In this document: positions 1-12,240 of the stretch, in pieces
Position numbering within the stretch: position 1 is the stretch's first letter
How the letters are laid out: the number at the start of each line of letters is the position of its first letter
Assembly: GCF_964204645.1 (NCBI RefSeq)
Contig: NC_134034.1
Span: forward strand, 1,424,001-1,488,000
DNA from: Tubulanus polymorphus
Taxonomy: Eukaryota; Nemertea; Palaeonemertea; Tubulaniformes; Tubulanidae
Reading direction: 5' to 3'
DNA length: 64,000 nt
Translations under genes and position numbers: made by a program
Notes under the pieces: model-generated
Told to the model about the DNA's origin: nothing
What the model saw: only the letters and a program-made list of their open reading frames with translations
Database searches by the model: none

Positions 1-720
1 GATAAGTTCTCGAGTATTACTTCGGGAATACGTTACAATCCAGGCACCGTCTAATTCCGTGTATTCCACACAGAATCCGATCCGTAGTTAGCGAACGTCA
101 TCGGACTATCGTCATCAGACAATCGTCATGCGACAATCGTCTAAAAACCGGCCGCCACCTTGTATTCAGTTTAATCTCCCTTTGAGCTAACACTTACTCG
201 CACTTCTAGAAAACTCGGTTCAGCTTTAACCCAGACTTAATTACAGACAACCTACGATCATAGTGTGCCTATGATTCCTCAGATTCTAGAGTGCCTAGAT
301 TTCCTACGACCCGACATCTTCACCCATCAAGGGATTCGAACTCACTACGCTAAAGCTGTTCCCCGAACCCCTTGACCTCACGAGTCGTTGTAGTCGTTAC
401 TAGCCGACCAGAATCCGGTCGTACCAATCACAGCGCTTGTAACAAACCGTCAGTAGACTTCTTTTGGGTTTCCCGTTAAATTGACCAATCGGCGAACGTT
501 TTACCGAACAAGGAAGTATTTCGCAAATCGATATATGATGTCACGCGCAACAGCACCAGTAATGAAATCACGCGTCGTGAGGCCAGGGGGCTGGTGGAAG
601 CGAGTTCGGGAGTGATATCGGACCCCTGGCAAGCGAGGATGACGACCCGAGCGTACCCAGACATCCTACGATCCTTATAGTGTACCCAGACACGACCAGA
701 AAAAGAATCAAGTTAACCTA

Positions 721-1340
721 CAGTCTTCGCGTTTACTAAGGTTCATAGTTACTTCGTCAGGAATAGGTCTAAACGAGGTCTGATGAAGCTATGCTTGAAA
801 GCACGTAGTTCTTATCTAACACCAACCATGTATGTATAGTCACTGTACCAACTAAGTACTTTGATAACAGCCTTCGCGTCCACTAAGGTATAGTAGCTTT
901 AACAAGCATGTGTCCTAATGAAGCTACAAGTAATTTTAAAGTTTACGAAAATCAAGTTGACACCTTCAAAGTATTTTAACTGCCTTCGCGTCAACTGAGG
1001 TATAGTAGCTTTAACAAGCATGTGTCCTAATGAAGTGACAAGTAATTTTAAAGTTCATGAAAATCAAGTTGACCTTCAAAGTATTTCAACTGCCTTCGCG
1101 TCCACTAAGGTATAGTAGCTTTAACAAGCATGTGTCCTAATGAAGCTACAAGTAATTTTAAAGTTCATGAAAAATTAAGTTGACCTTCAAAGTATTTCAA
1201 CTGCCTTCGCGTCCACTAAGGTATAGTAGCTTTAACAAACATGTGTCCTGATGAAGCTACAAGTAATTTTAAAGTTCCTGAAAAATTAAGTTGACCTTCA
1301 AAGTATTCTAACTGCCTTCGCGTCTACTTAAGGTTCTCGC
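721..1340. repeat. tandem repeat, ~111-bp unit
   Basis: The marker CCTTCGCGT recurs at about 871, 983, 1093, 1204 and 1315, giving periods of 110-112 bp. A diverged partial copy starts near 721. Units share GGTATAGTAGCTTTAACAA and TGTGTCCTAATGAAG and differ by a few substitutions. Confidence 0.93.
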
Positions 1341-1894
1341 TAACGGTTTACAGCTTGCGTCATTGTCTTCCAACACGATCCGCTCACTACTCTTGTTCGA
1401 GCGTTCGACCGATCGATGATTCCTGCGCCGGAGCACCAGAACAAACCGATGAACCCACGACGAAACGACGGACGGGAAAAAATCGGTAGAAAAAACTCTC
1501 GTGACGCGATTCGGTTTACGGTGGTCGTGATTTCGGGGCTGCGGTGAGACTGGTGCCGGCGTTGACGTCAAATAGACGGGTTTTGACGTACAAGATCGGC
1601 GCGGATTTCATTCCCACTCTCTCCCTACTCGACCTCACAGAAGAATACAATATCATACATAAATAGATTTTATTCTCTCGGAATGAAACCTAAATCCCCC
1701 CATGACGTTCTCAATTTCAGTGTTATAATGGTACAGTACTGGAAAAGATGGCTGCCTTCACGAATATCCGAATGACGTATAGTCCATCTTACATAATTAT
1801 AAGGAATACATAAGGAATCTACGTGTGGTGCAGAAAAGATGGCGAGTTACAATCCAGCAAACACCTTAGGAATGTTGCGCTTTGTTTGTGACCA
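1341..1894. other. no recognisable feature
   Basis: Single-copy-looking sequence between the 111-bp array and the satellite traces beside the gap. Nothing supportable was seen on either strand. Confidence 0.5.
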
Positions 1895-1971
1895 GGATCC
1901 ACAGTTCTAGATTTAGTTCCACCTGGATCCAGTTCCACAGTCCCCTGATTCAGTTCCACCCTGATTTAAAG
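1895..1971 (-). repeat. degenerate 39-bp-family satellite beside the gap
   Basis: Repeated GGATCCAGTTCCACAG-like words match the reverse complement of the 39-bp family seen at 10.0 and 30.8 kb. Confidence 0.6.
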
Positions 1972-2071
1972 NNNNNNNNNNNNNNNNNNNNNNNNNNNNN
2001 NNNNNNNNNNNNNNNNNNNNNNNNNNNNNNNNNNNNNNNNNNNNNNNNNNNNNNNNNNNNNNNNNNNNNNN
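1972..2071. other. assembly gap (100 N)
   Basis: Exactly 100 ambiguous bases, a conventional placeholder length. The left flank is degenerate 39-bp-family satellite, so the true gap may hold more satellite of unknown length. Confidence 0.98.
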
Positions 2072-2672
2072 AAATCCTCAATCTGGGTGACAACCACCAT
2101 CGTTACAATGAGAAACCATGGTTATAATTGACAAATTTCAAAATGTTCCCAGGGACTATTTTTCGTCCACGTCTATGAAACCCAGCCCAGGATAATACAT
2201 TATGCATATTTTTCGTGGAAAGATTTCGAGTTCAATGTTGATTTGACGTTTACTGTATATTTGCCCGGCAACGCAGGCGGCCGCTAAACGCATGAATACT
2301 AAATGAAACGACCATTATTCCGAGAATACGGTCCCCTAATTAACCTGACATCGATGTCGTTATGATTGACGGACCGACCGGTTGTATAACATCATTGTTA
2401 TCTGTAGACAATGAGATCATATATCATAGGAAATATCGGATAGTTAATCATTTAAAAGGTCAGTTTTACGATAGGCAGTTCAGGATGAAATGGATGCATA
2501 TAGTTGCCCTGACGTTTAGCTCTGATTTCAGTTATTGATTTAAAGTTCAATATGAACTACAATTCTAATTCATTGATGATGAGCTGATTCTGACTCAAGA
2601 GTTGACTCTAATTCACAACTGTGGAACTGGATCCTGAGTTCACAGTTAACTCTAACTCACAACAACCACTCC

Positions 2673-2985
2673 CTCGCCTTCTCCTTCCCTCTCTCCCCCT
2701 CTCTCTCTCCCCTCGCCCTTTCCTTCCTCTCTCCCCTTTCTCTCCCTCGCCTTCTCCTTCCCTCTCTCCCCTCTCTCTCCCTCGCCCTTTCCTTCCTCTC
2801 TCCCCCTTCCTCTCCCTCGCCTTCTCCTCCCCTCTCCCCTCCCCTCTCCCTCTCTCTCTCTATGATCTTATCTCTCCCTCTCTTCCTCTCTCCTCTCCCC
2901 TGTCCATCTCCTCCCTACCCTTATAGGTCCACCCCTCCCACTCCCATTCTCTCCCGCTCTCCCTTCTCTCCATTTCTACACCGCA
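2673..2985. repeat. polypyrimidine (CT-rich) tract
   Basis: About 300 bases are nearly pure C/T on the plus strand, built from CCTCGCC, CTTCC and CTCTCTCC words in imperfect ~50-60-bp tandem order. Open frames here are low-complexity and were not called. Confidence 0.9.
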
Positions 2986-3184
2986 ATAATACCAGATTCA
3001 CGATAATTCATCGCAGACATGCAGGAAACCCCAGCTTATTACTAACAAACTCAATAAAAAGGCTTCAGTTGTTTTACATCGAATTTGTCTCGTATTTCAA
3101 TCCACCCGTGTGCATACCGCCACAGACAAAAACATGAAAAGATTTTTCCGTCGCCTCTTTTTTCCTTTCAAATACCATTTTTAC

Positions 3185-3904
<720 letters not shown>

Positions 3905-4165
3905 ACTCTCACCTCCCCATCCACTCTCCCTCCTCTCACCTCCCCATCCACTCTCCCTCCTCTCACCTCCCCATCCACTCTCCCTCCTCTCACCTCCCCA
4001 TCCACTCTCTCTCCCCACACACCTCCCCATCCACTCTTTCTCTCCCTCTCTTACTCGTCTTCCCTTCACTCTCCTCCTCTTCCCACTCTCTGCCCTCTCA
4101 CCTCCCCATCTCGGTCTCCGTCTCTCCCCCTCCCTATCTCTGCTCCCCGCCACCAGGCCACCCCA
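3905..4165. repeat. ~27-bp tandem repeat in pyrimidine-rich tract
   Basis: The unit CACCTCCCCATCCACTCTC plus a TCC-rich tail repeats about five times, then decays into C/T-rich sequence. The 27-bp period keeps several frames open, so long open frames on both strands are artefacts. Confidence 0.9.
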
Positions 4166-4970
4166 CTATCCCCCTTCAATTATCTAATAATCTGATTTTA
4201 GTGTGAGATATTCTTTGTAATCACGTTCGACGAATTAGGAGTATACGGCGCCTTTTTTCGACTCCCCTATAAGAAACAGCGAAAAGCCGTTAAAACCGTT
4301 AAACCGTGTAAATTACGAAATTTAAATCGCATCTCGACGTCATCGTCGTCGTAAACGAAGCGAAAAGAATTAATTTCCGAAGCCGGAACGATACTTCGTT
4401 CTATAAAACGGAGGATAAAATTCAAAAATTCAAATTCAACCGTCGCCCGTAACCGAATCGGCGAGAGATCTCGCGCGTACACTCGTTAAATCGCGTTAAC
4501 GGCGAGAATATAAAACCGCCGTGCTTTATGTCGTACCTGACTGATTTAGTGCGGGCCTTCACTACGAAATAAATTAACTCGGTTAACCGACGTATTTTCG
4601 GGCATAAACAAATCAATTTAGCCAGCCGCTTACTCGCCCGCCAATATCCGGTTACTAAATCAATAGTTACGACCACCGAGCTGCCGTAAACCGGCGTATA
4701 TCAACGTCGTAAAATTCGAACTACTTTAGACGCGCTCGGCGCGCGTGTGAAACAAATCGCCTCTTTAACCTATCGGTGCCCGTGTGTATTAGTACGCGTT
4801 GAGCGTTTGGTTTTCCGATGAAACGGCGATAAAGATAGCGAAGAGTTTATTGGCAGTCGCGGAATACCGGGGGTCATAAACAAATACATCAATCTCTTGA
4901 AATTTGCATATACGCAAATATTGATTAAACGTATTCGGGAAAACGTGCGTAATATCGAATCTGTCGCCAG
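4166..4970. other. no clear gene; possible decayed LINE upstream part at right end
   Basis: From about 4920, the frame reading NIESVARWRD lies just before the LINE remnant in a different phase, which hints at a frameshifted continuation of the same LINE protein. The remainder is unassigned. Confidence 0.35.
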
Positions 4971-5183
4971 ATGGCGCGACTAAAAGCCGATAGATTATGT
5001 CCCACCCGTAACGTTTTAGGCGACGAACTACATTTCATTTTTGACTGTAAATTACTTACCGTATTCCGTGAAAGCTACCTAAATTCTAATACCTTTCGGA
5101 ATCTTGATGTTTTAATAAATCCAACCTTTAAACTTGCCAAATTTAACAAATTAGGTCTAGATGTATATAGATCCCTCCGGTAG
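4971..5183 (+). pseudogene. LINE (non-LTR retrotransposon) reverse transcriptase C-terminal remnant
   Basis: The frame contains RLCP-x3-VLGDELHFIFDC followed by a leucine-rich FRESYL segment. This matches the Cys/His-containing C-terminal tail typical of many animal LINE polyproteins (CPxC...GDExHxxxxC). The second cysteine of the CxxC pair is replaced by R, and nothing upstream continues the protein in frame, so it is a dead fragment. Just downstream lies a matching 3' UTR with an AATAAA, which places this at the 3' terminus of a 5'-truncated insertion. The family (CR1/L2-like or RTE-like) cannot be settled by eye. Confidence 0.6.
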
Positions 5184-5330
5184 TGTGTGTAAATAGTATG
5201 TTGTAAATAACGTTTGTTTTGTTTCAAAGTGCTTTTATCTACTGTTTTTGTAAATAATTGTAAATACTGTTTTTTTTCCTCCATATACCACGGGAATGGT
5301 TGGAGTGTAATAAATATTAGTATTCGCATT
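5184..5330 (+). mobile_element. LINE 3' UTR/tail
   Basis: TGTAAATA-rich sequence leads to CCTCCATATACCACGGGAAT then GGTTGGAGTGTAATAAA, a short hairpin (CTCCA...TGGAG) plus poly(A) signal. Related tails occur on the minus strand at about 40.05 and 51.1 kb and on the plus strand near 41.45 kb. Confidence 0.6.
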
Positions 5331-5454
5331 CGTTGCGCGATTTAATGACCAGTTACAATATTTCTTCTTTCGGTGTTCTGCATTGATAATTGATTTACTA
5401 AAAGTTGATTCGATTTTGATTAAAATCGAAAAGAAATCGAACGCGGAAGACCGA

Positions 5455-5560
5455 ATGACGACCAGCGACACCTGGTTGAACCTTACTTCGATGTCCTACT
5501 GCACGCTAGTGACACCTAGAGGATCTTCACTTGCCACAAGCGGAATTACCTGTCCCCGGA
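5455..5560 (+). repeat. single degenerate copy of the 77-bp family
   Basis: Contains GACACCTAGAGGATCTTCAC and TTGCCACAAGCGGAAT, clear matches to the 77-bp unit of the arrays at 18.0 and 21.3 kb. Confidence 0.75.
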
Positions 5561-5989
5561 ACGGCGTTACCGAGGTTCTAAGCGAGCGGATATCTTTTAC
5601 TCGAAAGATCTGCAGACATTCAGACATGCGTCGTAAGGTGATCTACGGAGGCAACATTTCTAAATGATAAGAGCGAGTAGGAGTTGACATTACACATCGA
5701 CGACAGGTTTAACTTCAACAATGATCGGTACCGGAGTCCGTGCGCACGTAGGTTAGAAATACATTATCTATGCCTGACGATCGTGAGTTCAGACACTGGG
5801 ATATCAAACCGTGTCCGCCCTGGTATAAAATTCCGATATCTATTAGTCTATAATGATGTAGCGGTCGCAGCGGTCGCCTGGTCAAATCAATCTGATACAG
5901 CTAATTATTTAAATTGGACGCAAAACTAAATTGCATCTTGCTGTCCCTGATAATGAACGCGTATTGTCGGGCCAATCAAGGCGCCGCTG

Positions 5990-6500
5990 AATGGTGATGT
6001 CATAGGGGGCATTAGATAGAGATAGCCAACTTCATTGGAAGGGTTTTTATATTGAATTACTGATCGATGATTTAGATGATGTCATAGGTGGATTCGTGGA
6101 GGCATCTTTTCTAGAGCTGTCAATGGATTAAAATACTAGTTGACAACTTGATGATGTCATAGGGGGATTTACGGAGGCAGACATGTTTTCTAGAAGTGTC
6201 TATAGATCAAATCACTAGTAGGACAGTTTGATGATGTCATAGAGGGATTTATGGAGGCAGACATGTTTTCTAGAAGTGTCTATAGATCAAATCACTGCTA
6301 GGTAATTTGATGATGTCATAGGGAGATTTGTGGGTGCTGACATATTAATATCTTAAGTGTCTAGATAAAGATAGTAGGTAACTTTATGATGTCGGACATT
6401 TATGGAAGGTTTTTAGATCCTAGTAGAAACATTGATGATGTCATTAGGGGATTTGGATCTTGAAGTTCAAATCACTTGTAGGAAGTTCGATGAGGTCAAC
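5990..6500 (+). repeat. 79-bp family array (GATGATGTCATAG)
   Basis: GATGATGTC words recur at about 6076, 6150, 6230 and 6309, with more diverged copies at 5995, 6385, 6430 and 6490. Units include GGAGGCAGACAT and TCTATAGATCAAATCACT. Period is about 74-80 bp. Confidence 0.92.
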
Positions 6501-6795
6501 ATGCGACTGGCAGAGGTCAAGGCCTTAATGATAATGGTGATTCGGAGATAAGAATTTCGTGGAACCGGCTGCGATCAAATTGAGATCGTATCGAGATATC
6601 TACGTGCATGATTTAGATGGCAAATTTAGATATAGATATATTTAGCGCCGGTCTGACATATTCACGCACCACGCACAACGCACACGCACTAGGTTGTGTA
6701 TGACCTGAGATTAGAGTAGAGAGGAATATACAATGACAAAATCATCAAATGATATAATGACATTTATTCGAGTTTATTACAGTTCCCGAATAAGT

Positions 6796-6844
6796 AGTTT
6801 ATTTATTTAACGGTTCGACTTTATTCCGACAGTCGGATCTTCAG
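6796..6844 (-). repeat. CTGANGAT-stem-CGAA module, single copy
   Basis: On the minus strand it reads CTGAAGAT, then a CCGAC/GTCGG hairpin, then AATAAAGTCGAACCGTTAAA. It aligns with the 69-bp satellite unit at 48.3 kb and the module at 36.68 kb. Confidence 0.5.
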
Positions 6845-6938
6845 AATTACTAGTTCTTTAACGAAATACCGGGATACATATTACGCAATCCAGACTCTTC
6901 ATGCGATGTTAGATACCATAAACTAGGAAATGCGGATA

Positions 6939-7302
6939 ACAGTCGAAACCTCGAACTTATATAGCCCGAATTGGTGACACTCAAAGAACGCGCGGCTCAG
7001 ATTTCTATTGTGCGCCTATCGCGCGCTGCGCGTGAATCACTTACGTAATCTTTTCTGTAAATGTGAAGACCTCGGGGGCATTATGTTCTCTAAAGCCCGA
7101 TATTATCCCAAATTGCGGACTGTTAATAGGTTGATTTTACGGCAGAGTCGACATGTTTCAACAATTTTTAACTGTTCATTTATGAATATTTGAGGACTTA
7201 TGAACTAAAAATTAGTTAAATTTTTGATACATTTTGAGAAAGTCACAAAACATTTGAGACTGCGTTTACAGTCGAAACCTCGAACTCATATAGCCCGAGT
7301 TC
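6939..7302. repeat. direct repeat pair around a non-repetitive core
   Basis: ACAGTCGAAACCTCGAAC followed by a TATAGCCCGA word occurs at 6939-6975 and again at 7268-7302, with ~290 bp between them. This could be the ends of a small insertion or a decayed duplication. Confidence 0.5.
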
Positions 7303-7784
7303 ATTCTCATAGCCAGGGATTTATAAATTACGAGTCTCGCTAAGTAACAACGGAACTAATGAACTGCAGATCCGTCTAATGTTGATTAGTATCGGTATAT
7401 TGTGTATTCTCAACGGCGCCGATTGTTCCGCTGACCGATACGTGACACGTGATACGCGGGCTGCAGGTGCCAGTTACGGTGGCCACGTAACGAGTTTCGA
7501 GTCACGCGATATTCGTCACCTGTGGCCACCGCCGCCGCCACGCTCTGTTCGGCTCATCATCTGTTTTTTCAATGTTTTTTTTTTCATTCGAGGTTCTGTC
7601 AAAAACGTGTCAGCTGCATCGATTCAGCGCCGATGAAAGTCGAGAGGTGGCAATCGTTCCTAATGGATCTTATTCAATTGTTCATTCCGACTATTCTGTC
7701 ACCAGGCGGCGCGCCTGTAGATTGTGTCATTACGGATCTCAACTGAAGACTGCGTGAAACCTTCTTTCACTGTTGCAACAGTTA
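7303..7784. other. no recognisable feature
   Basis: An open frame at 7379-7636 (+) begins with a hydrophobic, signal-like stretch, but it runs into proline and basic low-complexity sequence with no homology I recognise. It was not called. Confidence 0.4.
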
Positions 7785-7960
7785 GCGACCCCTAGTGACT
7801 GGAATTGGCAACTCGGAGCGCGATGTTAGCGCCCCCTAGTGACTGATTACTTACAGTGAGACATGGATTGACAACTTGAAGCGTGTGCCCTCTAGTGACT
7901 AGAAATGAATATTCAGCAGGGCGACATTCAACGCCCTCTAGCGACAAGAGTGGCAACCTC
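7785..7960 (-). repeat. four diverged repeats with CTCF-like cores
   Basis: The words GACCCCTAGTGACTGG, GCCCCCTAGTGACTG, GCCCTCTAGTGACTAG and GCCCTCTAGCGAC recur every ~40-65 bp. Reverse-complemented, the best reads CACTAGGGGGCGCTAA, the bilaterian CTCF core. Binding is inferred, not shown. Confidence 0.6.
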
Positions 7961-8506
7961 TTGGTGAAGCCTGCTTTCTTGAGAACGATAAGAAAAATGA
8001 TTTTCCGAAGTTTTTTCAATGGAAAAGTCTTGAGCGGTTGAGATGGGAGACTTGGCGGCACTGAAAAAAACGATCTCTTCAGATATCACAATCGACAGTT
8101 TCATCTGCCGTATCCGAGTCCAACAATCCCTCTCTCTCTCTCTCACTAGGAGATCAGTACGCCGCGCTACTTGACAACCGCCTCGGGCCAAACAACACCC
8201 GTTATAATTAACAACAGCGTGTACCTACGCGATGATTGAGGCTCACACGGTTCGCGCGAGCGGCGCAGTGATATCATACTGGTAATAATTGAGAGATGGT
8301 TTTTATCTGGCGTTTGTTGACTTTTAGCTGAAGGCTCTGATTTTCTGAAGGTGCCATTGAAAGTAGAAAGCGCCTCATTCTCTCTCTCTCTCTTTCGTCG
8401 CTGGCGCCGGGTTCTTCTCTTCGTACTGATTCACGAGTGAAGTTCGACGCGGAAGTGAGATGATGATGACGGCGGTCAAGAGGAATCACTAGAGGCTGAT
8501 TTAAAA

Positions 8507-8510
8507 AAAG

Positions 8511-8599
<89 letters not shown>

Positions 8600-9370
8600 A
8601 GGGAGAGGGAGGGAGGGAGGGAGGGAGGGAGGGAGGAAGGGAGGGAGAGAGAGAGAGAGAGAAAGGGGAGAGGGAGAGAGAGAGAAAGGGAGAGGAAGAG
8701 AGAGAGAAAGGGGAGAGGGAGAAAGAGGGAGGGAGGGAGAGGGAGGGAGGGAGGGAGGGAGGGAGGAAGGAGGGAGAGAGAGAGAGAGAGAGAAAGGGGA
8801 GAGGGAGAGAGAGAGAAAGGGGAGAGGAAGAGAGAGAGAGAAAGGGGAGAGGGAGAAAGAGGGAGGGAGGGAGAGGGAGGGAGGGAGGGAGGGAGGAAGG
8901 GAGGGAGAGAGAGAGAGAGAGAAAGGGGAGAGGGAGAGAGAGAGAAAGGGGAGAGGAAGAGAGAGAGAAAGGGGAGAGGGAGGGAGAGTGTCAGTGAGTA
9001 CGAAATATAGACGGAATGTGGGTGCAAGATAAATAGTCAGAGAGGGAGGGAGGGAGATAGGGAGGGAAAGAGGGAGGGAGGGAGGGAGGGAGGGGGGAGG
9101 GAGGAATGGATGAATGGAGGGAGGGATAGGGAGGGAAGGAGGAAGGAAGGGAGGAAGGATTTTTTAATTAAGAGGGTGAAGCAGACAAGGAGACGAGGAA
9201 GATAGGAGAGAGTTTGTGATAGTAGTAATGAGGGGGGCAGCCAGTGAGAGAGAGAGAGGGGAAAACGAATGAAGACAGAGGTAGAGAGAAAGAAGAGGGA
9301 AATTTTAGGGAGCAGAGATGGAGGAGAGAGAAGGAGTGAGAGAGAGAGGGTGGGAGAGGGTAAGAGTAGC
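8507..9370. repeat. long GA-rich polypurine tract with 134-bp higher-order period
   Basis: It begins with ~85 bp of (GA)n, then runs of GGGA and GAGAAAGGGG blocks. The GGGAGGGAGAGGGAGGG block recurs near 8591, 8725 and 8859, about 134 bp apart. Short mixed-sequence breaks occur at 8990-9040 and 9150-9240. The long minus-strand proline/serine/leucine frames are artefacts. Confidence 0.95.
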
Positions 9371-9985
9371 AGAAAGGAATTTCTGTTGTTGAATATCTCA
9401 TAACGGGCCGTCATTATTGTGATCACATGTGGATAAAACTATTGAAAACAAAACGATGCGATCCACCGCAAACACTAGGCATCATAGCAAACGATGATTT
9501 AGAACGATATAAAATGTCTCTGGGTCAAAGTCGGTTGTCAGTGCAGCTTAGGTAGAAATCGGTTTTTTTTCACCGGGATAAATTACGTCATTCGTCGTCT
9601 GCCGAGATGACGTAGTTCCGGCGAGTGCCCGGATTTAAAACATCAGAGCCGTTGAGGTTTAAATTCGGGCGTCACTAATCCGCGGCTACGGACGAACAAC
9701 GCGTAGAAATAAAAGAGGGAACGAATAAAGGAGGGATTGTTTGATTGGCAAACTAAGGGGAAGAAGAAAAGTGCAATGGTTTGAAAGATGAGTTCTATCT
9801 CTTGTTGTCGTTGAAGCCGGGGAAGATGCGGTTCTTTGAAAAAGACCTCATTAGTAATTGATCAAAAGTATAACATCGGGGTCGAAATGTTATTTAGGTC
9901 ACGTGTGCATCGTTTGTTTTTTTTTCATTTGACGCGGTTTAGAATCTATTGAAACATTTCATAAGTATAGAACAAATAAGTCAAA
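9371..9985. other. no recognisable feature
   Basis: AT-rich sequence between the polypurine tract and the 39-bp array. Nothing supportable was seen. Confidence 0.5.
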
Positions 9986-10460
9986 CTAAATACACACAAC
10001 TGTGGAACAGGGTTTAAGAGTCAAATTGAACACACGCAACTGTGGAACTGGGTTCAGAGTCAAATTAAACCCAACACAACTGTGGAACTAGGTTCAGAGT
10101 TTAAATTGAACACACACAACTGTGGAACTGGGTTCAGAGTCAAATTGAACCCACACTACCGTGGAACTGGGTTCAGAGTTCAATTAAACACACACAACTG
10201 TGGAACTGGATCCAGAGTCTAATTAAACCCACACGTATAGGACTGGGTTCAGAGTCAAATTGAACTCACACAACTGTGGAACTGGGTTCAGAGTCTAATT
10301 GAACCTACACAACTGTGGAACTGAGTTCAGAGTCAAATTAAACCCACACAACTGTGGAACTGAGTCCAGAGTCAAATTAAACCCACACAACTGTGGAACT
10401 GAGTCCAGAGTCAAATTAAACCCACACAACTGTAGAACTGGGTTAAGAGTCTAATAAGTT
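9986..10460 (+). repeat. 39-bp family array
   Basis: About 12 copies of a ~39-bp unit with CACACAACTGTGGAACTGGG and TTCAGAGTCAAATT. Copies vary by small indels and substitutions. Same unit and strand as the 30.8-kb array. Confidence 0.95.
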
Positions 10461-11554
10461 CCAGTCAGTGGATCTATGAAAAAAAACCTGGTTTTTTATC
10501 TAGAATCAAATTGAACAATAGCGTCTACGCATCCACCCCCAACAGATCTTCAATGATTCCTCGAATTTCGACGAATTCCTAGAAGAGAATTCGCCCTTCG
10601 CAAAAACGCGCGCCAAGAAACTCTAGGTCTCTCGCTGTATTCGTCATTCCGCGATATGAATATAGAATTCCGACAACCGTTCGCTCGATGGCCTCAACAC
10701 TTCAGGTGCGTGGTGTCGAGAGCCGTTTGACATTTCGCCATTTTGTTGCGCTTAAACAGATCAAAATATACAGGGCAAAATATCCTGTTCACGGTCGATA
10801 CTTTTTACGACGATGATAAAAAACTAAATCTACGTGTTCGTGACGTGATTTCGTGGGCTCCGTCGCGATTCACAATGAACTTAAAGCATTTTTACTTACT
10901 CACATGGCATTTTTGGTTCATGAATCTTCATCTATGGCATTATTACTTATGGACTATGCTGCTGGCATTTCAGCCATGGTAAGCTGATATTTTTAACTCT
11001 GTCACTATCGTTTCATTACAAACTACGCATCGCTCTTGACCCATCCCCTCAATACTACTTAAATGACTATCGAACTGAATGGATAAGACAGAAGTTCTAT
11101 CATCCACAACTCTACGATGCTTCATTCGCGCTCTCATCCTGGCGTCGATCGCCAGTTCGGCCCATCGGATCCAGTCGCCAATAGTAACAATTTCTAATTA
11201 TCCATCATATTTATAGTCATCTCTAGAGCTACTTAGCTCTGATAATAATTCATTATTACTTCGCAATCTATTTCGGCCCCCGAAGCTATTAGCGATTTTT
11301 TTCCTCCGTCGCGCAGAGCGATGGATGACCGCTCTCGGCAGACGGCGAAATGGCGTTAGACATCAGAGAAAATACTTATCGGACACTCAGGAAAAGTATT
11401 CGCTATTTCCGGCGCCCCGGTTGAGCTGTCGTCGACGGAGCTAAGCTCGGCGCTCGTTTAGAAACGGTACGGACACATCCGTACGGTGACGTCATGAGTA
11501 TGATCGGACATCGACAAGAATCACTCCAGTAAAAATGATGAGATATCAATAATA
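10461..11554. other. no supportable gene
   Basis: About 1.1 kb of mixed sequence. A short open frame at 10743-10982 (+) is rich in Trp/His/Leu, shows no known domain and has internal word repeats (ATGGCATT...). It was not called. Confidence 0.4.
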
Positions 11555-11832
11555 TCAATGTTGTCTGCTTCTGCAAATCCCCCTATGACATCATTAAGCG
11601 CCTAGTCGTGGTAAAATGTATAGACATTCCGAGAAAAGATGGCTTCCTGTAGAAATCCCCCTATGACATCATCAAATTATCCGCAAGCGATTTCATAGGC
11701 GCTTCCAGAAAACATGCCCGCCTCCATAAATCCCCCTATGACATCATCAAATTGTCTACTAGTGATTTGATATACAGACAGGTTCAGAAAAGATGTCCGC
11801 CTCCATAAATCCCCCTATGACATCATCATTGG
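11555..11832 (-). repeat. 79-bp family array, inverted
   Basis: Four units with AAATCCCCCTATGACATCAT, the reverse complement of the 6.0-kb array. Period is about 80 bp. Confidence 0.93.
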
Positions 11833-12240
11833 GGAGGGAGGCGAGTAGGAGTGAAAGCTGTCAATGTCTGATGAACGGGGGATATTGCCAATAAAAAGTA
11901 GTGCGTATTATACATAGTGACACAGTGTTCGATGTATCGATGCGCGCACACAATAGATCTGTCAACAGAATCGAGGTTTATTGAATCTTGAGGGATGTTT
12001 GATTTCGACAGACCAGACAGACAGACAGGCAGGAATCGGGAGTTCGGCGCTACCGGCGATATCAATCAAAACGCAGACGACAAGCACAAGACGCCGGTCG
12101 ACAAGCCGACACGTAGACCGACAACAGAAAAAACATATTGCAATGTTTACACCGCTTTCTACACAGGGATCAGTTTATACAATTCGAACTGCTTCCTCTA
12201 TTGAATCTTTCCCGCTGAATTTCGTTTTTGATCTTTTGAA

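Noticed and set aside
305-430. tRNA-like or SINE sequence on the minus strand (GAGTTCGAATCCC)
   Set aside because: Box B is fair but box A is weak and no cloverleaf forms; too little to call.
7379-7636. Small secreted protein starting MLISIGILCILNG
   Set aside because: Signal-like start only; the rest is low complexity and there is no supporting gene signal.
10743-10982. 79-residue Trp/His-rich open frame
   Set aside because: Internal ATGGCATT word repeats and no homology; probably chance.
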